Part shown: positions 37,201 to 47,825 of the stretch, piece by piece
Layout: every line of letters begins with the position of its first letter
Position numbering within the stretch: the first letter of the stretch is position 1
Assembly: GCF_029784155.1 (NCBI RefSeq)
Contig: NC_073692.1
Location: forward strand, 436,740,260 to 436,804,259
DNA length: 64,000 bases
DNA from: Uranotaenia lowii
Taxonomy: Eukaryota; Arthropoda; Insecta; Diptera; Culicidae
Direction: 5' to 3'
Program-made: the position numbers and the translations under genes
Notes under the pieces: model-generated
The model's input: only the letters and a program-made list of their open reading frames with translations
What the model was told of the DNA's origin: nothing
Database searches by the model: none

Positions 37201-38499
37201 GGATCTGGTTAGAGGTTTATATGCTAAAAAGCGAAGGGAAACTGACGATAATTGAAATGATTGGCATAATGGCGCAGATGCAGTTTTTTCTCCCCACGTT
37301 TTGCACTTTTGCTTTCGTTCTGATGCTGGCCAATTTGCTTTTAATATTTGCAATTCTAACGATTCTCGGAGCATTTGTCAGATTACGGTGGCATTGTTTT
37401 TGAGTCGATTCCAATCATCATCGTAATTAAACTTTAACACCAGAGTATTCAATTTTCTTTAACATTTTCTTTTTTTATCATTGAAGTTTTTTGATTTTCA
37501 AAATAAATAACTGGAAAAACTGAATGAACTCAAAACAACGGTCCGTTCTGCTCAGTGAAATAACAAAAAAAACCTTTCATCCAAAAGGAAGGGGAAGAGA
37601 TTTATTGATGGAAAGATAGAGAATATTTTTCCCGCGCCAGTGCTTGTGTTCCATAAAATAGCTTCTAGATAAAAAGTAAAAAGTAAACTGTAGACGCAAA
37701 ATCTCAACCTACCAGCAACCGGGCAACAGGCACGCGGAAATCCATAGAGTGCTATCAAACTGACCGTTGTTCATTCCCACAACCTTCCCATTTCGGACGG
37801 CTCTATCGGGAGAAATCCGTTCAAATCCGCAATGGATTCATCAAACCGCTACAACAGTATAGGTACAACAATCGCCAGTTCAAGGCATCACAAACGGTGG
37901 AGAATAAAAATAAATGCAACCATAACAATAATAACCGTGATTGCAGGTAAACTGGACGATCGAGACCAACTGGCGATGAATGAAAAATAATAATTCCTCC
38001 CCGAAACAAGAAGACGGAAAAAGAGCGTGGAGTCATGGGATTATTGTTCTCTATTCAAAATAACTCTGACAAAGATTAGGCACCAAATGTAGGTGGACTG
38101 ACCAAAAAGGGACTTAACGGAAACACACAGTCACTGAACCATTTTTAAGGACTGTATGGTCATTTTTAAATTTTGACCTATGAATATTCATTGAAATATG
38201 AAATGAATCAAAAAACAGTTATTTTCTTGTGATACGGTTGTTAAGACGAAATACGTTTATAATTATTATCTATTAATGACTCCATTTCATAATTAGATGG
38301 GTCTACATGAAAGATAAAAGGTAAAAAAGTAGACAGTAACAAGACATAGAATGAGTTTTGAGTAGAAGCCATAGTGCGACAAAATACAGGATTTTTACCA
38401 GAGTTAAATAACCCAAAGTATTTTTTTTTCTTGCAACAATCGTTTTTCACTCACCTCCCATTCTAAATCGTATTTGTGAAGTTTTGCCGATAAGGTCTT
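34256..38499. other. mostly non-coding DNA, no gene recognised
   Basis: The longest frame, 36868-37374 (minus, 168 codons), has no motif or recognisable domain, and overlapping frames on the other strand are equally open, so it is probably chance. A purine- and G-rich stretch lies at 36196-36262. A cluster of GTGACGTGAATTCA-like motifs lies at 34435-34775 and is listed separately. Confidence 0.45.
34435..34775. repeat. spaced GTGACGTGAATTCA-like motifs
   Basis: Related words occur at 34435 (GTGACGTGAA), 34526 (GTGACGCGAATTCAC), 34715 (GTGACGTGAATTCA) and inverted at 34764 (AATTCACGTCAC). The intervening sequence is not obviously repeated. This could be a degenerate dispersed repeat or a cluster of binding sites; the sequence alone does not decide. 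Confidence 0.45.
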
Positions 38500-39099
38500 T
38501 CTAAAGTCGGTAGTTTTGTAAAAAAAAATATACCCATAAGAAAGAACCCTATCAAGAAAATTATTTAAAGTTTTCGAGTTTGTTATCAAACAACAACTTT
38601 GCCGTCGCATAAACGCTTGTAATCTACTCAGTCATTTTCAATCTGGTTATAGATAAAAACACAATACAATAGAAATTCAATTATTCTGATCATTCTTGAT
38701 TATTCAAAAGTTTTTGATACGATTTCTCATAAGTTACTCTATAACTAACTGATAAATTATTATAGATTCCCAAAGGTTGCTGCAAATTTGCTTGCACCTT
38801 ATGTAAACGGTAGATCTCAAACTGTTTTTAATAATAGAGAATATTTGCGATTCGTACCAGTTACATCTGATGTACCTCAGGAACAATTTTAGAGCCCGTT
38901 CTTTTCACATTGTATATCAGGCATGTCAAACTGGGGGTTTGCGGGCCGCATGCGGCCCGCGGCCTTGGTCAATGCGGCCCGCGTAGCCCCGTTTTAAATT
39001 TTCACAAAATTCCCTACTACACAGAAGTATGCTGGCTTTCCTGCCACAAAATATTAAAAAGATTTATTTTTGCTACGAGAGGAAATAATATTATTTTTG

Positions 39100-40066
39100 G
39101 AAATTAAAGGTGAACCTGTTGAACATTTTCAAGCAGACGACTGGGTTCAGAATTTGGCATTTGACGTTGATCTCACTGGCCACCTGCAAGATTTGAACTT
39201 AAAGCTTCAAGGAAAAGAAAAAATTTCTGCTTGTGATGATGTAAAAAACTTTCAAGCGAAGTAACGGTTTGGATCAACCAAATTTCCTTGTGCACTTCTC
39301 CACATGTCAACCACTGAAAAGATCAAATGAGGCGGCATCATTTGGTAAATACGTACTTCACCTAGAATCGTTACTAGATGCATTCAAAAGCCGTTTTCGT
39401 GACTTTAATTCATACGGGCAAGAATTTTCGTTGTTTGTATCTCCATTTTCGTTGGCACCTAAAAATGCTGCTGATAATTTGCAACTAGAGTTGATAGAGC
39501 TGCAGTGCGATTCTTTATTAAACATACATCTTTTTCGTAGGTGATGGAAAAAAATTAAAGAAACATAAGCTATCAAAGAACGAAAAAAAACTTTAAGATA
39601 CAACGGCTCACCGACAGGACTTGAACCTGCAATCTACGTTCAAGTCCTATCGGTGAGCCGTTGTATCTTTTTCGAAAAATTCATGATATTTGGCTTATGT
39701 TCTTTTGTTCTTTGATAGCTTATGTATCTTTAATTCTTTCCATCACCTACGAAAATGTGATTATTTTCAGGTACAAAGATGTACCAAGCGATTTCATAAC
39801 ATCAGTATTGATACATTCTTTTTTAAACATATATTGAAGTGGCTTTACCAAAATTTCACAGCTATTTGCCTGAACGCTTCGTTGAGTTACGGAAATTTGT
39901 TGCCAGTATTCATGCTATGTTTGCAAGTAGCTATCTATGTGAGCAGTTTTTTCCATAATGAAAGCTACAAAAACTTCTCATCGTTCGAGATTATCTGATA
40001 AAAATTTATCATCAATAATGAAAGTGTCAGTGACAAATAAACTTCAACGTGATATCAGGACAATAG
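39100..40066 (+). pseudogene. hAT transposase relic (GTF2IRD2-like group)
   Basis: In order: VDLTGHLQDLNLKLQGKEK (about 39150-39220), a second frame with RFRDFNSYGQEFSLFVSPF and LQLELIELQCDSLLNIH (39269-39525), then after the foldback insertion YKDVPSDF (about 39772). A C-terminal hAT dimerisation segment follows: ASSYLCEQFFP, then frameshifted IMKATKTSHRSRLSD (to about 40066). Frameshifts separate the blocks and the N-terminal zinc finger is missing. In an active element this enzyme would excise and insert the DNA with 8-bp duplications. Confidence 0.85.
39526..39758. repeat. foldback repeat carrying tRNA-Arg-like T-arm, inside the hAT transposase
   Basis: Arms 39526-39626 and 39638-39758 are reverse complements, with about 20-40 bp more in the right arm. 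The outer parts (ACATCTTTTTCGTAGGTGAT and its inverse) are nearly perfect, and the loop is 39627-39637. Near the centre, each arm carries a Pol III B-box-like word: GGTTCAAGTCC on the minus strand at 39617-39627, and a near copy on plus at 39638. The surrounding GATTGCAGGTTCAAGTCCTG matches the T-arm of insect tRNA-Arg closely. This looks like two head-to-head tRNA-derived pieces. It interrupts the transposase between LLNIH and YKDVPS. Confidence 0.75.
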
Positions 40067-40167
40067 ATATAATGCATTATAATATAAGAATGTTAAACAT
40101 AACATAACATAACATAAAGCTTACATAAAAATTTAACGCAAAATTTCATTCCAAGTTTATTTATAAC

Positions 40168-40346
40168 TATGCGAACTGGACATGCACAAGGAATCACTCA
40201 ACATGCAAACCGACTGGACCCCATCAAGGTTGACTAATGACTGCTTAATGAAACGCACACATAGATATAGAATGCGCGGAGGCTTTAGGCATCACTCACA
40301 CACTGAACAGGTATCAAGTCACTAATAGACTGTGGCCTACCACACA
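40168..40346 (-). repeat. LTR, 3' copy in element orientation
   Basis: 179 bp, matching 44092-44270 almost exactly. On the plus strand it runs from TATGCGAACTGG to CTACCACACA. It is bounded on its outer side by the target duplication ATAAC and on its inner side by the polypurine tract. Confidence 0.9.
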
Positions 40347-40362
40347 TCTCCCTTCTTCTCTC
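40347..40362 (-). other. polypurine tract
   Basis: On the minus strand this reads GAGAGAAGAAGGGAGA, directly before the 3' LTR. Such a tract primes plus-strand DNA synthesis in LTR retrotransposons. Confidence 0.75.
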
Positions 40363-43109
40363 ATGAAAAAGAGAAAAAAAAAACAAAGAGTACAGTGTAT
40401 TTTTGTTTGAATTAGACAAAAATAACATTTTTTCAAGTAAATAAAGTTAAATTGTTACGCTACGAAAAATATCCACAACGCATTCAATTTTGAACCATAG
40501 TCATCAGAAAATAATTTATTCAACAACCGCTACATGTTTCTATGTGTACAACACATTCACAGGGTTTTTATAGTTACTCGGCTCGTTACAATTGGAATAG
40601 TGCTCTGGTTTCAAGAGGCATCCTTTTCTACCAGAAATGTAATTTAAATTTTCGGTATAAGATTTACACAAAGCTAAATACTTAAAAATGTCAGTGTTAT
40701 AATTTGTTCACTTGAGTGAAAAAATTATCAATTACATAAGGCAGTATCAAACAACTCTCGCTCGCGATTAAGTATCGTAGGTGAACTCGTAAAATCAAAC
40801 CATCATATGCCATGAAAAGAGTATGCTCCTACTAATTCTTGAAAATGATAAATTAAAAAAAAAATACATAAGCAATGATCCCTCAACACTATGGTGTGGA
40901 AATTGTTCTACAAACATATTTTTATGGGATATAAATCAACTGGTTTATTCATTCCCGGGTTTCTACAAACATTTGATAAACCTGCTGCATTGGAAAGTTT
41001 AAAAAAGCGAAATTTTGGTCTATCTATGCGACGATTCTTTGGAAAAAAGCCAACGAAAATTAAGACCTTCGTCGAATTGGGACCATTTGTTGTTATAGAC
41101 GTCCGATCTGATGATTTCGTAAATGTACATATTTGATAGACAATTTTTTATGAATTTATTTAACGGTTCTTTATTATTTGGCGCTAGTGTTTTGTCGCCT
41201 GAATTTCGAGGAAGCCGATAGCACCCTGGTTTAAGTTTGTTTTGATGAACTAGTGCATTTTTCGACCCACACAATTATGACGAGTATATTCTTATAAGAG
41301 AAGCGATATGCACTCTTTTCCTTCATTTATCAGACACTGATCCATTGCAACGACACCTGGCGGGTGAGAAAAAACAGTTGTAGCGCTTTCAAGTCCACAG
41401 TTGATTTGTAGTTTTTTCGAAACTAAAGCGACACCGAGTGGAAATATTCTATAACTGCCTCATTGACTTTGGCTTGCGTGTTGCATACCCAGCGGGCGAA
41501 TATAGTAAAAATCATATAGCAGCAGTAACAGCACGATGAAAGGGACCCCTTATTATGATTTGTAACAACAACAAAAAATTCGCCACTCGTGGTTTACTAT
41601 CTTCAACGCGCTCGAAGATATCATCACATATCATGTTTATTTTTTAAAAAACAAGTGATCAATAATCTAATTACCAAATCAGAGAGTTCTAGTCTCCCTC
41701 AGTTACGTTTTTCTTACAACTTTCCCCACCAACAGTCCGTCGCTCATCATACTCATTCACAACAACTATCCGCTCGCTCTTCTCATTCACACTACCACTA
41801 AGAAATCGCAGAATTTTTCCCTTAGATCCGGATACACTAACACATCTCAAGCATATCTCTTCTTCATGACAAATGAGGGACACTGAGATAAATTTAATCC
41901 TCTTTTTGTTCTCAAAATTGTTGTGATTATTGAAAAATTCTCGAACACCCAACTTTGGATTTGGATTTTTTATCTGATGTGTGAATTCATGATCAAAGTC
42001 ATCGTTCTATTAGACATTTACAACAAGATATAGTTTTAAATATTTTTATGATTCCAGGCTTTATCTTCCGAAAAACTCGTAGGCATTATTCGCTCTACAA
42101 TTTATCGCGATCACAAGAACTTATATTTGCAGAATAATTCTGATACCACTAGACTACGTCATATCAAAACATTCACAAAACTCGAAACAAATATACCACG
42201 GCTATTATTACGCATTGGAAACTTGCGTAGCACAATGTGTCAAGCGTTCGTCAACATCAACGACGGCGATATTACTGACCACATTGCATGTTGACCAGAC
42301 ATCTATCAAACATCTTCCACGTGCCGGAACCAAACAAAAGAAAGGGTTGCCGATTGTCATATTGTTTGGTGATTTTTTTTATCGTCGCTGATTGCGACTG
42401 GCATTGACAATATCATTTCGATCTTATTCGCAACAAGTGGTTAATGTATTTTTTTTTTGGAAAACTGCTGCTAGGAAACACTGCACGAAGGGACCAAACT
42501 ATATTTATAATTTTCTGCAAATCACCGAAGCTCGCTAGTTCAATTTAATTATGTTTGTTACCAGTTCATTATTTTTTTTTACATTTTGATTTCGTTCAAT
42601 TCGCAGCTATAAAAACTATTTCTTTCAGTGCCATTTGAAATCCACTCTTTTCGAAACCAAAAAAAAAAGAAGTTTTCCTATTCATCTACTAATAGTCACA
42701 ATTTGTTTGTAATGGCCAACTTTAGCTAGAGCCGTGTACTTCGACGAATATGAGTTTGACATTCGATTCATTATTCTTTGAATGCGGTACTCTATCGAAT
42801 AAATATTGCTGGCAGCAGTTTATGCGAATGCGGCCCTAGGTAACCGTTAACCGGTAATTGTTTGGTCGTGTGCGGGTCATCTTGTCGATAGAGCGAACTT
42901 CATAGATTTCAGTAAGCGATGCGTTAGCTGTGCTGGAATTGGACTACATGTTTGAAATATACTTTTCTTTAAAGCTATAGATCTTCATCTAAAATTCTTT
43001 TTATTTTCACATTTCCCTTCATGTTTCCAAAATCATTCTATCATTCTAATTAGTATCAATCTTGGAGATGTTCTTCTCAAGTTACTTAGCATTTTGAACA
43101 TTTTTCTAG

Positions 43110-43900
43110 TGCCTGTCCTGAGGTCTTGTTCCGAGCTGTTAACATTCCTCGTATCAGATGTTGGCTCCGAGCTAATAATTATATTTAATCGCCCGACGCG
43201 AGCTCTCAATCAAATACATTTGAAAATGCTCGTACCGAACAAAACGCATCTTACCTCTGCTCGTCCTTAATAAAGTTAAAAATATTCACATTATTTCTCG
43301 TCCTATTCTCCTTTTCCTAACTACTGCTCGTCCCGTGCTGGAAGCATAACATTATTGTTGTGAGCTAAAATCATTTTTCCTATTGCTGGTCCCAAACTTT
43401 AATAATTCTCACAATTTCTCGTCCCAACACAACTGCTCGTCCTGAGCTATAATCATTGTAACTGTTGCTCGTCCCGAGCTAAAATCGTTCTTTCCATTGC
43501 TCGTCCCGAGCTAAAATCATTAACATCATTGTTAGTCCTGAGTTAGAGTCATTTTTACTTTTGCTCGTCCCGAGCTAAAATCACATTTACTATTGCTCGT
43601 CCCGAGCTAAAATCATATTTAACTATTGCTCGTCCCGAGCTAAAATCATTAACATAATTGCTCGTCCCGAGCTAAAGCCATTTTTACTATTGCTCGTCCC
43701 GAGCTAAAATCATACTAGCTATTGCTCGTCCCGAGCTGAAATCGTTCTTCGAATTGCTCGTCCCGAGCTAAGAACCTTCACATCATTGCTCGTCCCGAGC
43801 TAAAATCACACTTACTATTGCTCGTCCCGAGCTAAAATCATACTTACTGTTGCTCCTCCCGAGCTGAAATCATTACTATTACGCTCGTCCTAAGTTATCG
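43110..43900. repeat. minisatellite of ~32-bp units with GCTCGTCCCGAGC core
   Basis: At least 15 units, clearest at 43410-43880, each with GCTCGTCCCGAGCTAAAATC followed by 8-14 variable A/T-rich bases. The core is self-complementary (GCTCG...CGAGC) and would form small hairpins. Units become degenerate leftwards, to about 43110. The array lies just downstream of the LTR retrotransposon's primer site in element orientation, where a leader or gag start would be expected. Confidence 0.88.
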
Positions 43901-44074
43901 CAACAGTTATGTCTTTCTAAAATATTCACCAGTTTATAATTGCAATTTTCACTCAGTGTTTCACTTCGCACTTTTTCTCACATTCTTTCACTTCCGATTT
44001 TGCACGTTGAGTGATTCTTGTAACATAAAAGTTCGATTCATTCTTTCAGTTTCCTCGTAAACATGAGAAAATAA

Positions 44075-44090
44075 CCTGCCACGGTCGCCA
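44075..44090 (-). other. primer binding site, tRNA-Arg type
   Basis: On the minus strand this reads TGGCGACCGTGGCAGG, one or two bases after the LTR. TGGCGACCGTG is complementary to the 3' end of insect tRNA-Arg (CACGGTCG plus CCA), recalled from known tRNA sequence. Confidence 0.75.
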
Positions 44091-44091
44091 A

Positions 44092-44270
44092 TATGCGAAC
44101 TGGACATGCACAAGGAATCACTCAACATGCAACACGACTGGACCCCATCAAGGTTGACTAATGACTGCTTAATGAAACGCACACATAGATATAGAATGCG
44201 CGGAGGCTTTAGGCATCACTCACACACTGAACAGGTATCAAGTCACTAATAGACTGTGGCCTACCACACA
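44092..44270 (-). repeat. LTR, 5' copy in element orientation
   Basis: 179 bp, near-identical to 40168-40346. It is followed on the plus strand by ATAAC, the target duplication, and preceded by the primer binding site. Confidence 0.9.
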
Positions 44271-45260
44271 ATAACTATATTCCATTTTATTGTATCTAAT
44301 CTCCGCGAAGCTAATATGTTATGTTTCTAACTGATTTTGGCTGCGGCCCTCTACGACACAGAATTTTTTTAATGCGGCCCGCACACTTCAACGAGTTTTA
44401 CATGCCTGTTGTATATAAATGATCTACCTGCTGTCTTAAAGCATTGCTAGATAAATATATTTGTAGACAATGATCAACTGTAGCTATATTATAATGTAGA
44501 AGAAATCACAAGCGAGGTTAATGAAGACTTATCAAGAGTCAGTAAATGGTCATAGACACGAATGACAGAAAAGTGTTAAAGTGTCTCTAATTAAGCCAAA
44601 AAAAAGTAAATGGTCGTCACAGAACATGCTTTCACTTAATTCCTCCAAAACTTTTGCCATAATTTTCTCCCATGTATAATAAATCTTGTTATAGTTTTTG
44701 TTGACACAGGCCTAAATTTGGGCTTCCGATTTCAGTCAAATTTCCAGTGGGATGCTACTTTACAAACGCAATGTGGAAAAATTTACAATGCGTTGCGTTC
44801 TTTACGGCAGAGTGACATTGAAACAAAAAATCGGCTCTTTAAAACCTTGATTTATCCACATTATTGAACTTGTGATTTTATTCTACAAGCTACAGCGCAA
44901 ATGTTTAATAGGTTAAATACGTGTCGCATGTAACTCTTGTGTTCGCTTGCACAGTTTGAACAGTTTATCTCACGTTTCTCATCTCCAGTGTCACCTTATC
45001 GACTGTTCATTTGAAAATTTCTTTAAGTTTAAATATTATTTGTTGCTTCATAAGCTTATCGAAAATAGAACTCCAGGATATTTGTTTGAGAAATTAATCT
45101 ATTGATAAAATGAGAAACTAACGAAAATTTCACTTAAGTTGAACAAACCTAAGAAACCCCCAAATATTATAAAGTTAAGAACTTTTTGAAAAAAGGTTAT
45201 TTTTTAAAATTAAGATTATTTTTGGCAACACTGTAAACATTTCATAAAATAATAAAGTGC

Positions 45261-45737
45261 GGTCTTTTAAGATTTTCACAAATGAAAAAAAGTGGTTGCT
45301 TGGATAGAAACAAGGTGTATATTCATAGGAGGTGTTACCATCTATGAAATTCCCGATTTAACTGCGGAACTCATGGAGTTTGTTCACCAACAAAGCCCAG
45401 AAAAGCTGAGCAAATAATCTTATGTTTGCAAACAAACTCATTGAGAGCCCCGCTCACTCCTCGCCTACTTACTGTGAAAGTCGGAGAACCTCGCGTTTTA
45501 AAAAACCTTGAATTTGAATTTCTAGATATTTTTTTCAGCTGTCATTGTCAACAAATAACGATTAATTCTTGATTTCAGTAGTCTAATAATAGTAGTGGCT
45601 CGGAAATGTTGTATCATAATGAGGTGCTTCAATTTTTTTTTTGGTACCAAATATTAAGAATCAAGCTATGAAAATACTGCAAATGATCAATGAATAAACA
45701 CTAGTTAGTCAGGTTGACTACAAGCTATGGATGCCCC
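45261..45737. other. non-coding DNA between LINE relic and SINE
   Basis: No gene or repeat recognised. It may include the decayed 3' untranslated end of the LINE to the left. Confidence 0.4.
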
Positions 45738-45973
45738 CGCCCGTGGCGTAGAAGATAGCATTCAAGTCTTCTAAGCCAGGGGGTATGAGATCGAATCCCG
45801 GTCACGGCATACATAGTACACTTTCGGTGGGTTGGTGGTTTTAGCATTTGTAAGATGCTAGTCATCATATCCTCGAAAGATGTACGCTTAGAGTTAAGAA
45901 AAAAAGGAATCTCTTCGAGGAAACAGCAAGTTTCATTGAGATCCTGTATGTGTTTGTGTTCGTTTTTTTTTTT
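45738..45973 (+). mobile_element. tRNA-derived SINE, copy 1
   Basis: The head resembles a tRNA: A box TGGCGTAGAAG at 45744-45754 and B box GATCGAATCC at 45789-45798, with GCCCGTGGC and GTCACGGC able to pair like an acceptor stem. The body (TGGTGGTTTTAGCATTTG, AAAGATGTACGCTTAGAG) matches copy 2 at 55431-56213. It ends in a run of T at about 45973. The internal Pol III promoter would drive its transcription; movement would need a LINE enzyme. The T-rich end is unusual, since most tRNA SINEs end in A-rich tails. Confidence 0.82.
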
Positions 45974-47639
45974 ATGGATCCTAAGCTTAAATCAGTTTGA
46001 AGTAGATACAAATTGATGATTTTTTGTTTTTGTCCAAGAAAAGGAATAAGTTCTCATGAAGAAATCAATCAACAGAAAACCAATGCTCCACAGCCCATAA
46101 ATTAGGTGAGATGGCGAAAACTCAACACTGCAGACACCTTTGGCCTTCACTCACAATCCTTGGGGCCTTATTCATCCTATGCCGATGTGGTGCCAAACCC
46201 ACCCACCGTTCCATTCAACTGGCCTGGCCGAAGCGTAACTTGTCGGCTGTAATTAAATTTGTATATAAATGATTATTATGCAAATTTCTGCTGACGAGTG
46301 CTGGTTTTCCATCGTTATCGCATTCGGTTCGGTTCCACATTCTCTCTGAACATTTCTCCTGGTGGTGATGCTGGATGGCTGACCGATTCCGGTGGGGTTT
46401 GGACCGGGGCCAATTGGCGGCTCCAGGGGGAATTCTTCGATTTGTACATTTGACATCCGATAAATTTTCATACACTTTACCGATTTATCTACTCTGCGTG
46501 AAAGGGATCGAAGCAGGCTGTGCTGGCCTTTGTTGATAAAGTCAACCATCGATTTGCTGAAATGAGAGGAGGAGTGTAACTGTATCCTGTGGAATAGTTG
46601 GTACAGCCAACTTGGATGTCAATCGATTTCGGATCTCAAGGATTGTCCCGAGGACCAAGAAAAAGGGGTAATAGGGTGCAAAGTGCTTCAATATTTTGTA
46701 AGTGACTGAAAACAGTTTTGAAAATTAAGATATGAAACTCTATGATTCTGATATCTAGAAACAGATCGTGTGATATGTGCACCGAATGCCCTCCAGAAGG
46801 TCTCAGTATCCTTTAGTTGATGTAGTATCATTCATCTTGTACGAACGGTAGAAACATATGTGCTTGAGCGAGAAATGAATGAATATATTCCGAAGGCTCT
46901 TATCGGTTGTCCATTTGTAGGGACTGCTAGGAATCGACCGGTCATTGAGATTTCCAAATATTGTGACCGACGACTAAGGACGGCAGAGAAAGCACACACC
47001 GGATGTCTTACAACTAAAATTAACATTGTCCCTCCCGCCAAAAGGCCAGAGTCCGGTAGCGTAGCACTTGAAGAGCACTTTCCCTGAATTTAGTGCACTA
47101 CAAATCGAACTTTAGGTCACCGGTTTGGCTTGGCTTCAACTACATCTGTAGCTTGCGTCCTCGTAGCCTGTCATGTTGTACTTCACTGCAAATTTATGCG
47201 ACAAGTGGATCGAACTGAAATTGGCCAGCATCTGTACTACATACGGTCAGGTGTGGACTAGGGTTGATGTTTCAATATTGTGTTAATACGATACTTGGCT
47301 TCTTATGCTTCTATTTTTTTTTTATAAAAACCTCATTTTTAGAAATGTTTTTTTAGAAATTTCTACCATGATTTAAGAATCAACAGATCATTGAGCTACC
47401 AAAAATTAATAAAGACGTTAGGCCTTTAAATCTTATAAAAAACTAGGTGACTTTTATGACAAAACCATCTGGTAAAAAAATCATGTAAAGTTCTTGAAAA
47501 TGTTTGATTTTAGACGTTAGTATAACAAATATGTAGGAAATGCTCGAGTTTTTCAACATTTGTTAACATACTACTGTTTTCAATTTATGCAACACTGTTC
47601 AGAATCGTGTAAGTTGTGTTTAAAATCTGCATCTTCCTC
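45974..47639. other. non-coding or unassigned DNA
   Basis: A GC-richer patch at 46290-46550 is open in two minus frames but has no domain I recognise. The 46860-47087 plus frame is also motif-free. I see no splice-bounded exon. Confidence 0.4.
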
Positions 47640-47825
47640 ATCCCGTTTTGAGTTTTCGTTTCATGTTGATTTTATATGGAAACCCCCTCTTTAAATAAAA
47701 AAGGAAAGGATCAAAAAATCTTGTCAAAACTGGCATGTGTTCAAAATTCCATAAATTTCAGATGAAAATTGTATGAGCTATATCGTTTTTTCTATTAATT
47801 TTGTATGGGAGCCCCCGTCTTAAAA
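47640..47825. repeat. dispersed repeat fragment, left of LINE
   Basis: Contains GTTGATTTTATATGGAA and CCCCCTCTTTAAA blocks and a second TTTTGTATGGGAGCCCCC block, related to 6875-6990 and 49990-50110. LINE homology starts at its right edge, so the LINE may have inserted into DNA of this family. Confidence 0.5.

Larger units (their letters stand above)
40168..44270 (-). mobile_element. LTR retrotransposon, 4.1 kb, probably non-autonomous, inside the hAT
   Basis: Two 179-bp direct repeats bound it and differ at only one spot (AAACC versus AACAC), so insertion is recent compared with its hosts. On the minus strand the LTR starts TGTGTGGTAGG. A primer site complementary to tRNA-Arg follows the minus-strand 5' LTR, and a polypurine tract precedes the 3' LTR, fixing the orientation. 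The target duplication reads ATAAC (40163-40167 and 44271-44275), or seven bases if the LTR ends two bases earlier. The 3.7-kb interior shows no gag, protease, RT or integrase that I can recognise on either strand, so it probably depends on another element. Confidence 0.88.
38918..44408 (+). mobile_element. hAT transposon, 5.49 kb with internal insertions
   Basis: The ends are CAGGCATGTCAAACT (38918) and the inverse of CAGGCATGTAAAACT (ending 44408). The exact 8-bp duplication TTGTATAT flanks it (38910-38917 and 44409-44416). Subterminal GCGGCCCGC motifs occur near both ends. A decayed transposase lies on the plus strand. About 4.1 kb of the length is an inserted LTR retrotransposon and about 0.23 kb a foldback repeat, so the original element was near 1.15 kb of what remains, itself truncated. 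Confidence 0.92.
38500..45260 (+). mobile_element. decayed LINE split by a 5.5-kb insertion
   Basis: Left of the insertion, pieces of reverse transcriptase are readable: VIKQQLCRRINACNLLSHFQ near 38580-38650, then FDTISHK, then VTSDVPQEQF corresponding to the conserved SGVPQGS. Right of it, the frame resumes with a YINDLP-like segment (44411 onward), a VDNDQLYLY palm relic, and thumb-region remnants to about 45100. The hAT TSD (TTGTATAT) sits inside the codons before the INDLP block. Stops and frameshifts occur throughout. The LINE is of the Jockey/CR1-like type but diverged from the copy at 47826. The 3' limit is approximate. Confidence 0.8.

Noticed and set aside
36868..37374. 168-codon minus-strand open frame
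   Set aside because: No domain, no splice context and similarly open frames on the opposite strand; most likely chance.
43110..43900. CRISPR-like array of ~32-bp units
   Set aside because: Spacer-like parts are short and A/T-rich with partial similarity, units vary, it lies inside an LTR retrotransposon, and the genome is eukaryotic. It is a minisatellite.
45738..45810. tRNA gene
   Set aside because: A and B boxes are present, but the cloverleaf is poor, the sequence continues into a conserved non-tRNA body, and a second copy exists. It is a SINE head.
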